Positions 26,937-36,744 of a DNA stretch of 53,019 bases are shown one piece after another. Under the pieces are notes generated by a model. That model saw only the letters and a program-made list of their open reading frames with translations. It searched no databases and was not told the DNA's origin. Each line of letters starts with the position of its first letter. Position 1 is the first letter of the stretch. Source of the DNA: Akkermansiaceae bacterium (lineage in GTDB: Bacteria > Verrucomicrobiota > Verrucomicrobiia > Verrucomicrobiales > Akkermansiaceae); the NCBI GenBank assembly GCA_903906515.1, contig CAIVKO010000154.1:1-53019 (forward strand). The letters are read 5' to 3'. Both the position numbers and the translations under genes were made by a program.

Positions 26937-27833
26937 ATGAAAATCAAAATATCACTCATCATACTCACTCTCTATACCCTCGTAATGAGCGCGCAGGCTG
27001 AACTGAAGCCCGCCACCCAACCAAGTGCCATCGCCATCAAGGACGGCCAGACTCTGGCCTTCCTCGGCGACTCGATCACGGCGTTTGGTTCTGGTCCCGG
27101 TGCGCCGTCCGGCTTCGTCAATCTGGTCATCAGCGGACTGAACACGTCCGGTTTGAAAATCACGCCGATCCCGGCGGGAATCAAACGCCACACGTCGGGC
27201 AAGCTGGCCGGCCGGATCGGAATTGATGTGATCGCCAAGAAACCCGACTGGGTCATCATCCAATGTGGCATCAATGATGTCGGCGGTGGCGCGCAACCCG
27301 TGCCGGCTGAGCAGTTCATAAAGAACATCAGCGGCATGGTGGATCAATCCCAGGCCGCGAAAATCGAAGTGATGCTGCTGACGGTCACGATGTTTACGGA
27401 AGATCAAAACCATGCCAACAATCAGAAGTTGGTGGCATATAATGAATCCATCAGGGCACTGGCCAAAGACAAACATTGCCTGCTGGCGGATGTGAACCCA
27501 CTCATGCAGGCGGCGGTGAAGCTGCCCGACGGCGCACCCGTTGTGACTCCCAAACCCAATCGCGTCGCTGACGACGGCATCCACTTGAATCCCATCGGCC
27601 ATCAGATTATGGCGGGCTGCATTCTGCAGGCGTTCGGTCTAACGGATTCCCAGCTGCAGGCGGCCAAGGAAAAATGGGGTGATATTCCCAATGCGATGAA
27701 AGTCCGCGGGGTGGTGCCGTTGTCCCTGGGTCAGGTCAACGCTCTGGAAGCCGTGGCCAGACAGCGCAACCAGTCGATCGCCGAGATGGCCAATAAAGCC
27801 GATGTTAAGACCTGGGAGGCGCTCATCAAATGA
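26937..27833 (+). CDS. SGNH/GDSL esterase 1
   Basis: The 298-residue secreted SGNH hydrolase has a signal peptide of about 1-21 (VMSAQAELKP). Block I is FLGDSITAF with Ser46; the block III Asn is in CGINDVGG; block V is DDGIHLNPIGHQ with the catalytic Asp/His. The gene is preceded by a 42-bp A/T-rich gap with no Shine-Dalgarno sequence. A paralogue lies at 34528. Predicted to deacylate sugar residues, supplementing the SASA esterases. The C-terminal ~50 residues (NALEAVARQRNQSIAEMAN) form an extra helical tail shared with the paralogue. Confidence 0.88.
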   Translation: MKIKISLIILTLYTLVMSAQAELKPATQPSAIAIKDGQTLAFLGDSITAFGSGPGAPSGFVNLVISGLNTSGLKITPIPAGIKRHTSGKLAGRIGIDVIAKKPDWVIIQCGINDVGGGAQPVPAEQFIKNISGMVDQSQAAKIEVMLLTVTMFTEDQNHANNQKLVAYNESIRALAKDKHCLLADVNPLMQAAVKLPDGAPVVTPKPNRVADDGIHLNPIGHQIMAGCILQAFGLTDSQLQAAKEKWGDIPNAMKVRGVVPLSLGQVNALEAVARQRNQSIAEMANKADVKTWEALIK

Positions 27834-27843
27834 GCACACTGAT

Positions 27844-30150
27844 ATGAAACTTGGATTACCCTTTCATTTGAAAAACACCATCAATCTCCTCGCCGCCCTG
27901 CTGCTCGCGCCGCTCGCCGTGCTGCAGGCGGCCGAACTTTATGTGGCGGACAACGGCAACGATAAAACCACTGGCAAATTCTCAGCTCCATTTCTAACAA
28001 TCCAGCACGCATACGGCCATGCCGGGCCAGGTGATATGATAGTTCTCCGCAAGGGAACTTACCGCGAAGCGATCTCCTTGACCAACAAGTCGGGCAAGGA
28101 GGGCACGCCGATCACGCTGAAGGCATATAAAGATGAGAAACCGGTCATCTCCGGGCTGGATGTTCTCAAACTGAACTGGCAAGCCACGCCGCAAGCGGGG
28201 ATCTATGTCGCGTCGTTCGACACGCAGGCTGTGCGGCAGTTGTTTTATAATGGCAAGCCGATGCTGGAAGCGCGCTGGCCGCATTGCCCCAGGGATAAGA
28301 ATGGCGAGTGGGATTTCTTTTCGCCGGATATGTGGGCAACCGCCGATGCCAAGGGGAACTCCTACGGCACGCTGGTCTGTGCAGACCTGGCCAAGACCGG
28401 TTGGAATGTCACCGGCGCGCAGGCCCTGCTGAATGTGGACCACCAGTTTTTCTGCTGGACCCGGCAGGTGCGGACCCACGCGGCAGGATCAACCACCATC
28501 ACCTACGACAAGGACCTCGGAAATGATGTGGACCAAGGCGACGAGGGGGGTGTCCGCGGGAAGTGGAATCAGAGAAACAAATTTTACCTCTTTGGGAAAA
28601 AGGAATTTCTCGGGGTGCCGGGTGAGTGGTTTTACGATGGTGCGGCCAAGAAGCTCTATGTCTGCTCCCCCGACGGCAATAGCCCGGCGAATGGTTTGTT
28701 GGAAATCAAAACACGCGAGTGGGGATTTACGGCAGATAATACCTGTAACTATCTGACGATTGATGGCGTCGGCTTTTTTGGAACGGCCTTCAAATTTGGC
28801 AAGGACTACAACCATAAGAGTTCGCACATCATTGTCCGAAACAACACGGTGCGATACAGCTCATGGACTGAATATGTCGGTTTTCAAAAGGGGGATGCGA
28901 ACTCCAAGACAGACCAGATCTATCCGACTCTTGACGCGGATAATTCTCAGGTCGTGAACAACACATTTGCTTTCGGGGCGCTGAGCGCTCTTTCCATCAA
29001 CGGGTTTGACAACCTGATCGACAATAATGTCTTCCACGATTTTTGCTATAACTCGTCACTGAGCTATCCGCCCCTGCAGGTCGGCAAGGTCTGGATGGTT
29101 GAAAAAGCGGGACGATGCATCATCCACCACAATACGCTCTATCGCAGCGGTGGGATCCAGGCGGCAATCAATCTGGTAAACAATGATTTTTACATGAATG
29201 ATATCCACGATTCCTTCCTCGCTTGCTTTGGTGGCAACAAGGATACCTCTGCGGTTTATACTTCTGATCCCAGTTGTTCTGGCACCCGCATTCATCACAA
29301 CTGGGTGCACGGCGGCTATTCCGGAACACCACCACTGCCGTGGGGCGGGGGGATCGGGATACGCGGTGACGATAATACCTGCGGTCTCACGGTCGACCAT
29401 AACGTAACCTGGGATTTGGGTGGTCCCGGCATTGAGATAAAGAACGTGGATAACCCGACGCCGGTGCAGGCCAATCGGTGCCTCAACAACACTGTATTCA
29501 ACCACAGTGCCTACAATTCCAAGAAGGGTGCGATTTACATTTGTTCGGTTAAGAATAATCACAATAGCCACAGTACAGTCGTGAACAATCTTGCGGATTC
29601 AATCTATGGATGGTGGTTTTCCAAGCCCTTGGGTCCGATTAAAGTATTCAGCAATAACAGCGTGGCGTTCAATCCCGCCAAGGATCTGGTCAATGCCGCC
29701 TGGTATGACTTCCGCCCGGCATCCGGTGCCACCGCAATGATCGACGGCGGTTGCGCGGTCGAAGGCATCACCGGCAAGGTGGTAGGCAGCGCCCCCGACA
29801 TCGGTGCTTATGAACGCGGCGATTCAATCTATTGGATTCCCGGTCAGCGCTTAGCCAGGGCGAGTCACCCGATCGTGCCAGACAAGGCGCAGAACGTGTC
29901 CACCGATCGGGATGTACTGATGTGGAAGCCCGCCTATGGTGCCACGACTCACAAGGTCACCTTCGCGATCTCGCGGGAAGGGCTGGAAAAACCCAAAGAG
30001 CAGACCGTGCAAAAGATTTTTTATGGTGAGGACAACGTCTTCACCCTGCCACATCTAACGGCAAGATCTGTCTATTTCTGGCGCGTTGATGCCTTGCTAC
30101 CTGACAAGTCCGTGGTCAAGGGTGACGTTTGGACTTTCTCGACCCAATGA
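27844..30150 (+). CDS. Right-handed parallel beta-helix protein (lyase-like)
   Basis: The 768-residue product starts at ATG 27844, ahead of a signal peptide (about 1-30, VLQAAELYVA). The mature N-terminus, LYVADNGNDKTTGKFSAPF followed by PGDMIVLRKGTYRE, is the DUF1565-type entry of right-handed beta-helix proteins related to pectate, chondroitin and alginate lyases. The middle has beta-helix coils with Asn ladders (IHHNTLYRSGG, DHNVTWDLGGPGIEIKN, NRCLNNTVFNHS). The last ~90 residues, with VFTLPHLTARSVYFWRVDA, resemble a fibronectin type III domain. No PL family can be assigned with confidence because the Lys/Arg catalytic pair is not obvious. It lies between two esterases. Confidence 0.8.
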   Translation: MKLGLPFHLKNTINLLAALLLAPLAVLQAAELYVADNGNDKTTGKFSAPFLTIQHAYGHAGPGDMIVLRKGTYREAISLTNKSGKEGTPITLKAYKDEKPVISGLDVLKLNWQATPQAGIYVASFDTQAVRQLFYNGKPMLEARWPHCPRDKNGEWDFFSPDMWATADAKGNSYGTLVCADLAKTGWNVTGAQALLNVDHQFFCWTRQVRTHAAGSTTITYDKDLGNDVDQGDEGGVRGKWNQRNKFYLFGKKEFLGVPGEWFYDGAAKKLYVCSPDGNSPANGLLEIKTREWGFTADNTCNYLTIDGVGFFGTAFKFGKDYNHKSSHIIVRNNTVRYSSWTEYVGFQKGDANSKTDQIYPTLDADNSQVVNNTFAFGALSALSINGFDNLIDNNVFHDFCYNSSLSYPPLQVGKVWMVEKAGRCIIHHNTLYRSGGIQAAINLVNNDFYMNDIHDSFLACFGGNKDTSAVYTSDPSCSGTRIHHNWVHGGYSGTPPLPWGGGIGIRGDDNTCGLTVDHNVTWDLGGPGIEIKNVDNPTPVQANRCLNNTVFNHSAYNSKKGAIYICSVKNNHNSHSTVVNNLADSIYGWWFSKPLGPIKVFSNNSVAFNPAKDLVNAAWYDFRPASGATAMIDGGCAVEGITGKVVGSAPDIGAYERGDSIYWIPGQRLARASHPIVPDKAQNVSTDRDVLMWKPAYGATTHKVTFAISREGLEKPKEQTVQKIFYGEDNVFTLPHLTARSVYFWRVDALLPDKSVVKGDVWTFSTQ

Positions 30151-30163
30151 AACCTAATCCACA

Positions 30164-31789
30164 ATGATTAAAAGAACCACCACCTTTCTTATGATGTCTT
30201 TGACCCTCGCCTTGAGCGTGCGGGCTGAAGTCAAGCCCAACGCCCTGTTTTCTAACAACGCTGTGTTGCAGCAGAATGTTAAAGTTCCGGTGTGGGGCAC
30301 GGCGGACCCGAACGAAAATGTGACCGTGGAATTCGCCGGTCAGAAAAAAACCACCGCCGCCGATGCGCAGGGAAACTGGAAGGTGACACTTGACCCCATG
30401 CCGGCCTCCGCCACTCCGCGAGATCTAACAATGTCCGGTAATTTGAAATCTCAAATTACAAATGTCAAATGTGCCGACGTGCTGGTTGGCGAAGTCTGGG
30501 TTTGCTCGGGCCAGTCCAACATGGCCATGACTGGCAGAGCTGACGCGAATCCAGATGGAGTAAAGGTGAGGATGTTCGCGGTCGGCGGGAAATCCCCCGT
30601 GAACCTCAAGCCGCAGAGCGAGTTGACCGGCACGTGGGAAGAATGCCCGCCGGGTGCCCGCCTCGCTTCGGCGGTCGGCTATTTCTTCGCGCGGGATATT
30701 GCCAAAGCGAAGGGCGTTCCGGTCGGCATGATCCGCAGTGCGATTGGCGGGACGGGTGCGCAAGTTTGGGTCAGCCTCTCCGGCATGGAAAAGGAGCCCG
30801 AGCTCAAGCACTTTGTCGAGGCGACCCACAAGGTGCTGGCCAGATACACTGAGGCTGGCGTGATAAAATTCACCCAGGACCTGGCCGATTTCCGGGTTAA
30901 GTCACAAGAGTGGAAAGAGAAGATCGAAAAACCTTATCAGGAATCGCTCAAGGCCTGGGATGAGGAAAACAAAAAGAATAAAGCCGAAGGCAAACCTTTG
31001 CCTCCCCAGCCGAAACCTTCAGCGCCGAAACCCGTTGCGCCGGGATCGCCAGAGCGCGGAGTTGCCTGCAGCACTGGCTACAACGCCTTGATTGCGCCGC
31101 TCATGCCTTATGCCATCAAGGGAGTCATTTGGTATCAGGGCGAATCGAATGGCTGGGATTTCAAATTATCCTACGAGTATCGCACGCTATTCCCACGGCT
31201 GATTATCGATTGGCGGGAGAAATGGGGACAGGGAGATTTCCCATTCCTCTTTGTGCAACTTCCTGTCTTCAACGGGTTCGACCCGGAAATCCGCGAAGCA
31301 CAGTTTCTAACATGGAAGAAAATTCCTAACACCGCGATGGCTGTCACCATGGATGTGGGCGAGGCGAATAATATCCATCCCGGCAAAAAAGAACCGGTCG
31401 GCGCACGCCTGGCGTTGGCTGCACGCGCACTGGCCTACGGTGAGAAGATCGAATACTCCGGCCCCGAGTATGACTCGTTCAAGGTTGATAAAAACAAGGT
31501 GGTTCTAACATTCAAGCATGTCGGCGGCGGACTTGTGGCCAAGGACGGTCCGCTCAAGAGCTTCACCATTGCCGGTGCGGATGAAAAATTTGTCGATGCC
31601 AAGGCCGAGATTGTGGGTGACACGATCGTGGTCACGAGCGATCAGGTTCCGATACCGGTGGCCGTGCGTTATAGCTGGGCACCTGTGCCCGATGGCAATC
31701 TTTGGAACAAGGCCGACCTGCCGGCTTCGCCGTTCCGCACCGATCCCGAATCAACACCATCGGACACCCCGGTTCTGAAAAACCGATAA
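30164..31789 (+). CDS. SASA-type carbohydrate O-acetylesterase 4
   Basis: The 541-residue SASA esterase has a signal peptide (about 1-21, LSVRAEVKPN). N-terminal sandwich: NALFSNNAVLQQNVKVPVWG. Catalytic Ser118 is in CSGQSNMAM. Downstream are GVIWYQGESNG and the His of NNIHPGKKEPVG. A Lys/Glu-rich helix and Pro/Lys stretch (about 245-300, AEGKPLPPQPKPSAPKP) separates the two halves, as in its sisters. The loop before GQSNM (NLKSQITNVKC) is encoded by a 7-nt tandem repeat. The C-terminal part shares long near-identical stretches with the esterase at 44950, implying gene conversion or recent duplication. Confidence 0.9.
   Translation: MIKRTTTFLMMSLTLALSVRAEVKPNALFSNNAVLQQNVKVPVWGTADPNENVTVEFAGQKKTTAADAQGNWKVTLDPMPASATPRDLTMSGNLKSQITNVKCADVLVGEVWVCSGQSNMAMTGRADANPDGVKVRMFAVGGKSPVNLKPQSELTGTWEECPPGARLASAVGYFFARDIAKAKGVPVGMIRSAIGGTGAQVWVSLSGMEKEPELKHFVEATHKVLARYTEAGVIKFTQDLADFRVKSQEWKEKIEKPYQESLKAWDEENKKNKAEGKPLPPQPKPSAPKPVAPGSPERGVACSTGYNALIAPLMPYAIKGVIWYQGESNGWDFKLSYEYRTLFPRLIIDWREKWGQGDFPFLFVQLPVFNGFDPEIREAQFLTWKKIPNTAMAVTMDVGEANNIHPGKKEPVGARLALAARALAYGEKIEYSGPEYDSFKVDKNKVVLTFKHVGGGLVAKDGPLKSFTIAGADEKFVDAKAEIVGDTIVVTSDQVPIPVAVRYSWAPVPDGNLWNKADLPASPFRTDPESTPSDTPVLKNR
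30443..30470 (+). repeat. Heptanucleotide tandem repeat inside esterase 4
   Basis: Four successive 7-nt units read TTGAAAT, CTCAAAT, TACAAAT, GTCAAAT, a degenerate form of (CTCAAAT)n. They encode LKSQITNVK just before the catalytic GQSNM block. Because seven is not a multiple of three, gain or loss of one unit would shift the frame. Confidence 0.7.
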
Positions 31790-31818
31790 GGAAAAACCGG
31801 CCTGGAAAATTGACCCAT

Positions 31819-34464
31819 ATGATCATTAAAATATCACTCATGATCCTAGCCGCCGGCACGCTTACGTGGACGGTGTCAGCCCAAGAGCAAACCTCTTTGA
31901 ACGGTTGCCCTTGGAATCTGGCCTCACAAGTGGACGTGAAGGAGACCGGGGAGCAGATATCGGCTTCGAACTTTGCTGCCGAGAAATGGGTGACGGCAAT
32001 GGTTCCTGGAACGGTTTTCGGCTCCTATGTGAATGCTGGATTGGAGCCGGATCCCAACTATGGGGATAATGTATGGAAGGCTGATAAGACAAAATACCGT
32101 TATAAAAATAATATTAAGTTCTGGTATCGAACCGAATTCACGGCTCCGGCGGAATATTTCCAAGGAGGTCGGATCTGGCTGAACCTCGACGGAGTGAATC
32201 GTGATGCGAATGTGTATCTCAACGGAACCAATGTCGGCATGATGAAAGGGTTTTTCCAACGCGGTCGCTTTGATGTAACCACGCTGGTGAAAAATGGCGG
32301 CAAGAACTCGTTGGCCGTTTTGGCATCCGCCCCGGTGAGAGGATATGGAAATGGCGCCAGCCCGACTTTCATTTGTAGCGATGGATGGGACTGGATGCCA
32401 TCCGTCCCGGATTTAAATTGTGGTATCTATAAGGATGTCTATCTCTCCCATACGGGTGATGTGTCTCTCATCGACCCGTGGATTCGCACCGCCCTCCCGA
32501 AGCTCAACGAGGCCGATCTCTCGGTTCAGGTTGAACTCGTGAATGCTTCCTCCGCACCGGTAATCGGCGAACTGGTGGGGGAAATTAATCCTGGCAAGAT
32601 CACCTTTGCCAGGGCCGTCACCTTGAAGCCGAACGAGACACAGACCATCGCGCTGTCCGCCGCCGACACGCCAGCCCTCCACATTGCCAATCCGAAGCTA
32701 TGGTGGCCGAATGGTTACGGAGATCCGAATCTCTACACCTGCAAGTTGGAATTTCACGCGGGCAAAGCCGTCTCTGATCAAAAAAATGTAACCTTCGGAA
32801 TCAAGAAATACACCTACGTGATGAAAGACGACTGGTTGACGTTTTACATCAATGGAACCCCTCTCTTCTTGAAAGGGGGAAGCTGGGGCATGGCGGAGTA
32901 TATGCTCCGTTGCAAAGCCGGCGACTATGACACGCGCGTTCGCTTCCACAAAGAGATGAATTTTAATGCCATCCGAAACTGGATGGGCATGACCCCGGAC
33001 GCGGCCTTTTATGATGCGTGCGACAAGTATGGCATCATGGTTTGGGATGAGCTTTGGCTCAATTCGAGGGGGGGGAATCCCGAGATTCCGGTCTATCTAG
33101 CCAATGTCGTGGAGAAGGTGAAACAGTTCCGCAACCACCCCAGTATCGCCTTCTGGTGCGCGATGAACGAAAACGAGCCGAAGCCGGAGGTCAATGAACC
33201 CCTGGCAGAGATCATCAAAAAATACGACGGTGGCGATCGCCAATATCAACCCAACTCCCGCGCGGATGGTCTGAGCGGCAGTGGTCCTTGGGGACTGGCA
33301 GGTAATCCGAAAGCCTATTTTCAGGGGATTCCGGGTGGCGGAGCGCGGAAAAAACAATTTTTCGGCCTGCGCAGCGAGATCGGTATGCCGACCTTTACCA
33401 GCTTTGATAGTTTCAAGAAATTCATGCCCAAGGAATCCTGGTGGCCACAAAATGAGATGTGGAGCAAACATTACTTCGGGCGGATGGCTGGTAACGCCCA
33501 CTCCGAAACATATATCTCCGCGTTAGGAAACAGCTATGGCGAAGCCACTAACATCGAAGACTGGTGTCTCAAGGCGCAGTTGCTCAATCTCGAATCGATG
33601 AAGGCGCTTTATGAGGGTTTTGTGAACCGCGCCGGAGTGGATGCCTCGGGCGTGTTGATTTGGATGAGCCAGTCCGCCTATCCCTCGTTTGTCTGGCAAA
33701 CCTACGATTATTACTACGACACCACCGGTGCCTATTGGGGGGCCAAGACCGCCTGTGAGCCGATTCACATCTATTGGAATTGCAGCGACGACCGCGTCCG
33801 GGTGGCCAATACCTCGGGTAAGACCATGGAGGGTCTGAAAGCGGATTTGCGGATCTACAACATGGATGGCATGGAACAGTCCCATCAGACGGCTGCGGTC
33901 AGCGCCACCTGTGGCGCTGTCGCCGATTGTTTCAAGCTGACTCCGCCTGCCGATCTCTCGCCGACTCACTTCCTCAAGCTGCACCTCACGGATCAGACAG
34001 GAAAGGTGGTCTCTGAAAACTTCTACTGGCGAGGGACGACGCAACTCGATTATTTCGGCCTGAGCAGTCTGAAACCGGTAAATTTGACGGTCACCGAGCC
34101 GAAATCCGAGGTTCTGGCCAACGGCATGACGAAGATGAGCGTGGACATCACCAACCCGGCGGGTTCCGGGACCGTCGCCTTTGCGATCCGGCCCAAACCG
34201 GTCAAGCCAAGTACGGGAGAGCAGGTTCTTCCGGTCTTCATGAACGATGGCTATTTCTCGCTCATTCCTGGAGAAACCAAACGCATTATCATGGAATATA
34301 ACCCGCTGAATGCCGGAGGCGAAATGCCGAAGGTGGCGGTTGAGTACTGGAATAACTTCCCTCATCCGTCGCCCACGAAGCCCGCGCCAACTCCCGGCTC
34401 CAGGGCCACGGCTCCAGTGAAGCCGGCTGCCGCAGTTAATAGTCAAGCTCCAACACCGAATTAG
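31819..34464 (+). CDS. GH2 glycoside hydrolase, third paralogue
   Basis: The 881-residue GH2 enzyme starts at ATG 31819, the start that gives a signal peptide (about 1-21, TWTVSAQEQ). Domain order is as in the gene at 10532: jelly-roll (KFWYRTEFTAPAEY), Ig-like sandwich, TIM barrel. Both catalytic residues are present: acid/base Glu451 in CAMNEN and nucleophile Glu520 in LRSEIG. The loop after the first barrel strand is short, unlike the paralogue at 13303. The last ~35 residues are a Pro/Ala-rich tail (PAPTPGSRATAPVKPAA). Predicted exo-acting on beta-mannosyl or beta-glucosaminyl units. Predicted sequence identity to the other two is high, so the three likely arose by duplication within the locus. 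Confidence 0.88.
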   Translation: MIIKISLMILAAGTLTWTVSAQEQTSLNGCPWNLASQVDVKETGEQISASNFAAEKWVTAMVPGTVFGSYVNAGLEPDPNYGDNVWKADKTKYRYKNNIKFWYRTEFTAPAEYFQGGRIWLNLDGVNRDANVYLNGTNVGMMKGFFQRGRFDVTTLVKNGGKNSLAVLASAPVRGYGNGASPTFICSDGWDWMPSVPDLNCGIYKDVYLSHTGDVSLIDPWIRTALPKLNEADLSVQVELVNASSAPVIGELVGEINPGKITFARAVTLKPNETQTIALSAADTPALHIANPKLWWPNGYGDPNLYTCKLEFHAGKAVSDQKNVTFGIKKYTYVMKDDWLTFYINGTPLFLKGGSWGMAEYMLRCKAGDYDTRVRFHKEMNFNAIRNWMGMTPDAAFYDACDKYGIMVWDELWLNSRGGNPEIPVYLANVVEKVKQFRNHPSIAFWCAMNENEPKPEVNEPLAEIIKKYDGGDRQYQPNSRADGLSGSGPWGLAGNPKAYFQGIPGGGARKKQFFGLRSEIGMPTFTSFDSFKKFMPKESWWPQNEMWSKHYFGRMAGNAHSETYISALGNSYGEATNIEDWCLKAQLLNLESMKALYEGFVNRAGVDASGVLIWMSQSAYPSFVWQTYDYYYDTTGAYWGAKTACEPIHIYWNCSDDRVRVANTSGKTMEGLKADLRIYNMDGMEQSHQTAAVSATCGAVADCFKLTPPADLSPTHFLKLHLTDQTGKVVSENFYWRGTTQLDYFGLSSLKPVNLTVTEPKSEVLANGMTKMSVDITNPAGSGTVAFAIRPKPVKPSTGEQVLPVFMNDGYFSLIPGETKRIIMEYNPLNAGGEMPKVAVEYWNNFPHPSPTKPAPTPGSRATAPVKPAAAVNSQAPTPN

Positions 34465-34491
34465 CTAACTTCTAACAATCTTGCCGAGCTA

Positions 34492-34497
34492 TATAAT
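34492..34497 (+). promoter_or_regulatory. Possible -10 element before SGNH esterase 2
   Basis: A perfect TATAAT sits in an A/T-rich 63-bp gap, 30 bp before the ATG at 34528. The sequence 16-17 bp upstream (around TTCTAA) is a poor -35 match. This is the best internal promoter candidate I see in the gene array, but it is weak. Confidence 0.3.
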
Positions 34498-34527
34498 ATA
34501 TCAGTCACAACCCCAACGAATCATCAC

Positions 34528-35487
34528 ATGTCAATGAATCCCATGAAAACATTCCATCTTCTCTGCACTCTGCTCGGATTTGCCCTCACCAGTACATCCT
34601 TTGCTCAATCAACTAACACCCCGTCCAGTGGAATTGCCGTTAAGAATGGCCAGAAAGTGGCCTTCCTTGGCGATTCGATCACCGCGAACGGGTTTTCGAA
34701 TCCTTCCGGCTATATCAACTTGGTCATCAGCGGACTCAATACCTGTGGGCTTAAAGTCACCCCGATCCCGGCCGGTGGCAATGGCAATAATTCAAAGAAT
34801 CTGCTCTCCCGGATCGACAAGGATGTGATCTCCAAGAAACCCGATTGGGTCGCCATCAGTTGCGGCATCAATGATGTCTCGTATCCACAAAATGCCTGTG
34901 CGCTGGAGCCCTTCAAGGCCAATATGACCGCCATGGTCGATCAATGTCAGACCGCCGGGATCCAGGTGATGCTACTGACCGCCACGGTTTTCGGGGAGGA
35001 TCCAACGAATCCAAAAGATCAGCAAAACAATCAGAAGCTGATTGCCTACAACGACTCTATCCGCACGTTGGCGAAGGAGAAGAATTGCCTGCTGGCAGAT
35101 ATGAATGCCCTGATGCAGGGTGCGCTCAAGTCGCTGCGAGCGGTTCAGGGCACCTCTTCAGGTTCTACGCCGCCGCCCAAGCGGCTCACCGTGGACGGTC
35201 TACACATGAACCCCATCGGCAATGAGATGATGGCTTCGGGCATTCTGACTGCTTTTGGCTTCACGGATTCTCAGCTCAAGGCAGCCAGGGAAACATGGGC
35301 TGACATGCCCAATGCGATGGAACTCGGTAAGATGGAATTGGGTAAGGGTTTGGTTATTTCCATGCGTCAATACAAGGCTCTCGATGCTAAAGCGGCAAAG
35401 CGGAACCAGTCCGTCAACGAAATGGTCAATGCCGCCGTCTCCAAGACTCTGGATGATCTGATCAAGGACGCTAAAACTGACAAATAA
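34528..35487 (+). CDS. SGNH/GDSL esterase 2
   Basis: The 319-residue paralogue of the esterase at 26937 has a signal peptide of about 1-26 (TSTSFAQST). An ATG at 34543 would shorten it by five residues. Catalytic blocks: FLGDSITANG with Ser50, CGINDVSY, and VDGLHMNPIGNEM with the Asp/His pair. An insertion around 205-220 (SLRAVQGTSSGSTPPPKR) is longer than in the paralogue. The same helical C-terminal tail follows (ALDAKAAKRNQSVNEMVN). Expected to remove acyl groups from the target glycan outside the cytoplasm. Confidence 0.88.
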   Translation: MSMNPMKTFHLLCTLLGFALTSTSFAQSTNTPSSGIAVKNGQKVAFLGDSITANGFSNPSGYINLVISGLNTCGLKVTPIPAGGNGNNSKNLLSRIDKDVISKKPDWVAISCGINDVSYPQNACALEPFKANMTAMVDQCQTAGIQVMLLTATVFGEDPTNPKDQQNNQKLIAYNDSIRTLAKEKNCLLADMNALMQGALKSLRAVQGTSSGSTPPPKRLTVDGLHMNPIGNEMMASGILTAFGFTDSQLKAARETWADMPNAMELGKMELGKGLVISMRQYKALDAKAAKRNQSVNEMVNAAVSKTLDDLIKDAKTDK

Positions 35488-35502
35488 TTAACGATCCACA
35501 TC

Positions 35503-36723
35503 ATGAATATTAAAACACTCATCATCATGACCCTCTGCGGATTATCGCAAATCGGGTTCGCCGCCCCGGAAACGGGCAGCACCACGACCGCACCCAGCGT
35601 GCCCAGCGTGCCCGACTGGTGCATTGGGCCGTTCACCCGCCCAGCTGATGCCCAGCCGGTGATCAAGCCGGACCCGGCATCGGTGTTCAATTGCCCGATG
35701 CGCAAGGAGCCGGTGCACTGGGAAGCCACGCACACCTTCAATCCTGCGGCCATCGTCAAGGATGGCAAAGTGTATGTTCTTTACCGTGCCGAGGATGACA
35801 GTGGATCTGGGATTGGCCAATTCACCTCCCGTCTCGGCCTCGCCGTGAGCGAGGATGGAATCCACTTCAAGAAGATGCCCGAGCCGGTGTTATACCCGGC
35901 GGAGGATGACCAGAAGAAGAACGAGTGGAAAGGCGGTTGCGAAGACCCCCGCCTGGTCGAAACCGAGGACGGCACCTATGTGCTGCTCTACACGGAATAC
36001 AAGTGCGGCAATGGCGGCGGTGCCAAAACCAAACTTGGCATGGCGACCTCCAAGGACTTGCTCCACTGGACCAAACTCGGGCCGGTGGGCGGCCCAAGTA
36101 AATCCGCCTCGCTGGTGTGCAAGGTTGTCGGGGATCGTCTGATCGCCGCCAAGATCAACGGCCGCTACTGGCTTTATTTCGGGGAGGGGAGCATCAGTCT
36201 GATATCCTCGGAGGACCTCCATAAATGGGAGTCCGTGCCGGGTCTCCCGCTCGACAAACTCGATGCCAAAACCACCCTCCTGCGGGGCTCCGACGGTCCC
36301 AATGATAAATCCGCCATCCTGCTCGCCAAACGCGAAGGCAAGTTCGACAGCCGTTTTCCTGAGTGCGGTCCGCCGGCGCTTCTAACAGATAATGGCATAG
36401 TGCTGATGTATAATGGCAAGAACGGCAGGGGTGCGCTCGACGGCATCGGCGTGGGAAAGAACGCCTACTCCGGCGGCCAGGCGCTTTTCTCTGCTACTGA
36501 TCCGAGCAAGCTGTTGGACCGCACCGACGTGCCGTTCATCAAACCCGAGCTGCCGTGGGAAAAAAGCGGCCAGTATGCTTCTGGCACCACCTTCATCGAG
36601 GGCTTGGTTCTCTTTAAGAACCAATGGTTCCTCTACTACGGGTGTGCTGACACGTTCGTCGGGGTGGCAATCGCTCCCACACGCTCATGGCAATTACATG
36701 CTCCCGCACCTCCAGCCCACTAG
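35503..36723 (+). CDS. GH130 beta-mannoside hydrolase/phosphorylase, secreted
   Basis: The 406-residue protein has a signal peptide (about 1-21, QIGFAAPE). GH130 five-bladed propeller signatures are visible: THTFNPAAIV, GGCEDPRLV (Glu147-Arg150), FPECGPPALLTDNG and YYGCADTFVGVAIAP. Cytoplasmic GH130 members are phosphorylases; exported ones include beta-1,2-mannosidases that hydrolyse. Export here, and LMYNGKN where phosphorylases usually have a His (YHG), favour hydrolysis. That is an inference. Substrate is probably a beta-mannoside. The MFS sugar porter begins 21 bp downstream, a pairing also seen in mannan-utilisation clusters. Confidence 0.85.
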   Translation: MNIKTLIIMTLCGLSQIGFAAPETGSTTTAPSVPSVPDWCIGPFTRPADAQPVIKPDPASVFNCPMRKEPVHWEATHTFNPAAIVKDGKVYVLYRAEDDSGSGIGQFTSRLGLAVSEDGIHFKKMPEPVLYPAEDDQKKNEWKGGCEDPRLVETEDGTYVLLYTEYKCGNGGGAKTKLGMATSKDLLHWTKLGPVGGPSKSASLVCKVVGDRLIAAKINGRYWLYFGEGSISLISSEDLHKWESVPGLPLDKLDAKTTLLRGSDGPNDKSAILLAKREGKFDSRFPECGPPALLTDNGIVLMYNGKNGRGALDGIGVGKNAYSGGQALFSATDPSKLLDRTDVPFIKPELPWEKSGQYASGTTFIEGLVLFKNQWFLYYGCADTFVGVAIAPTRSWQLHAPAPPAH

Positions 36724-36744
36724 ACGAAAACCGGGAAATATCAC

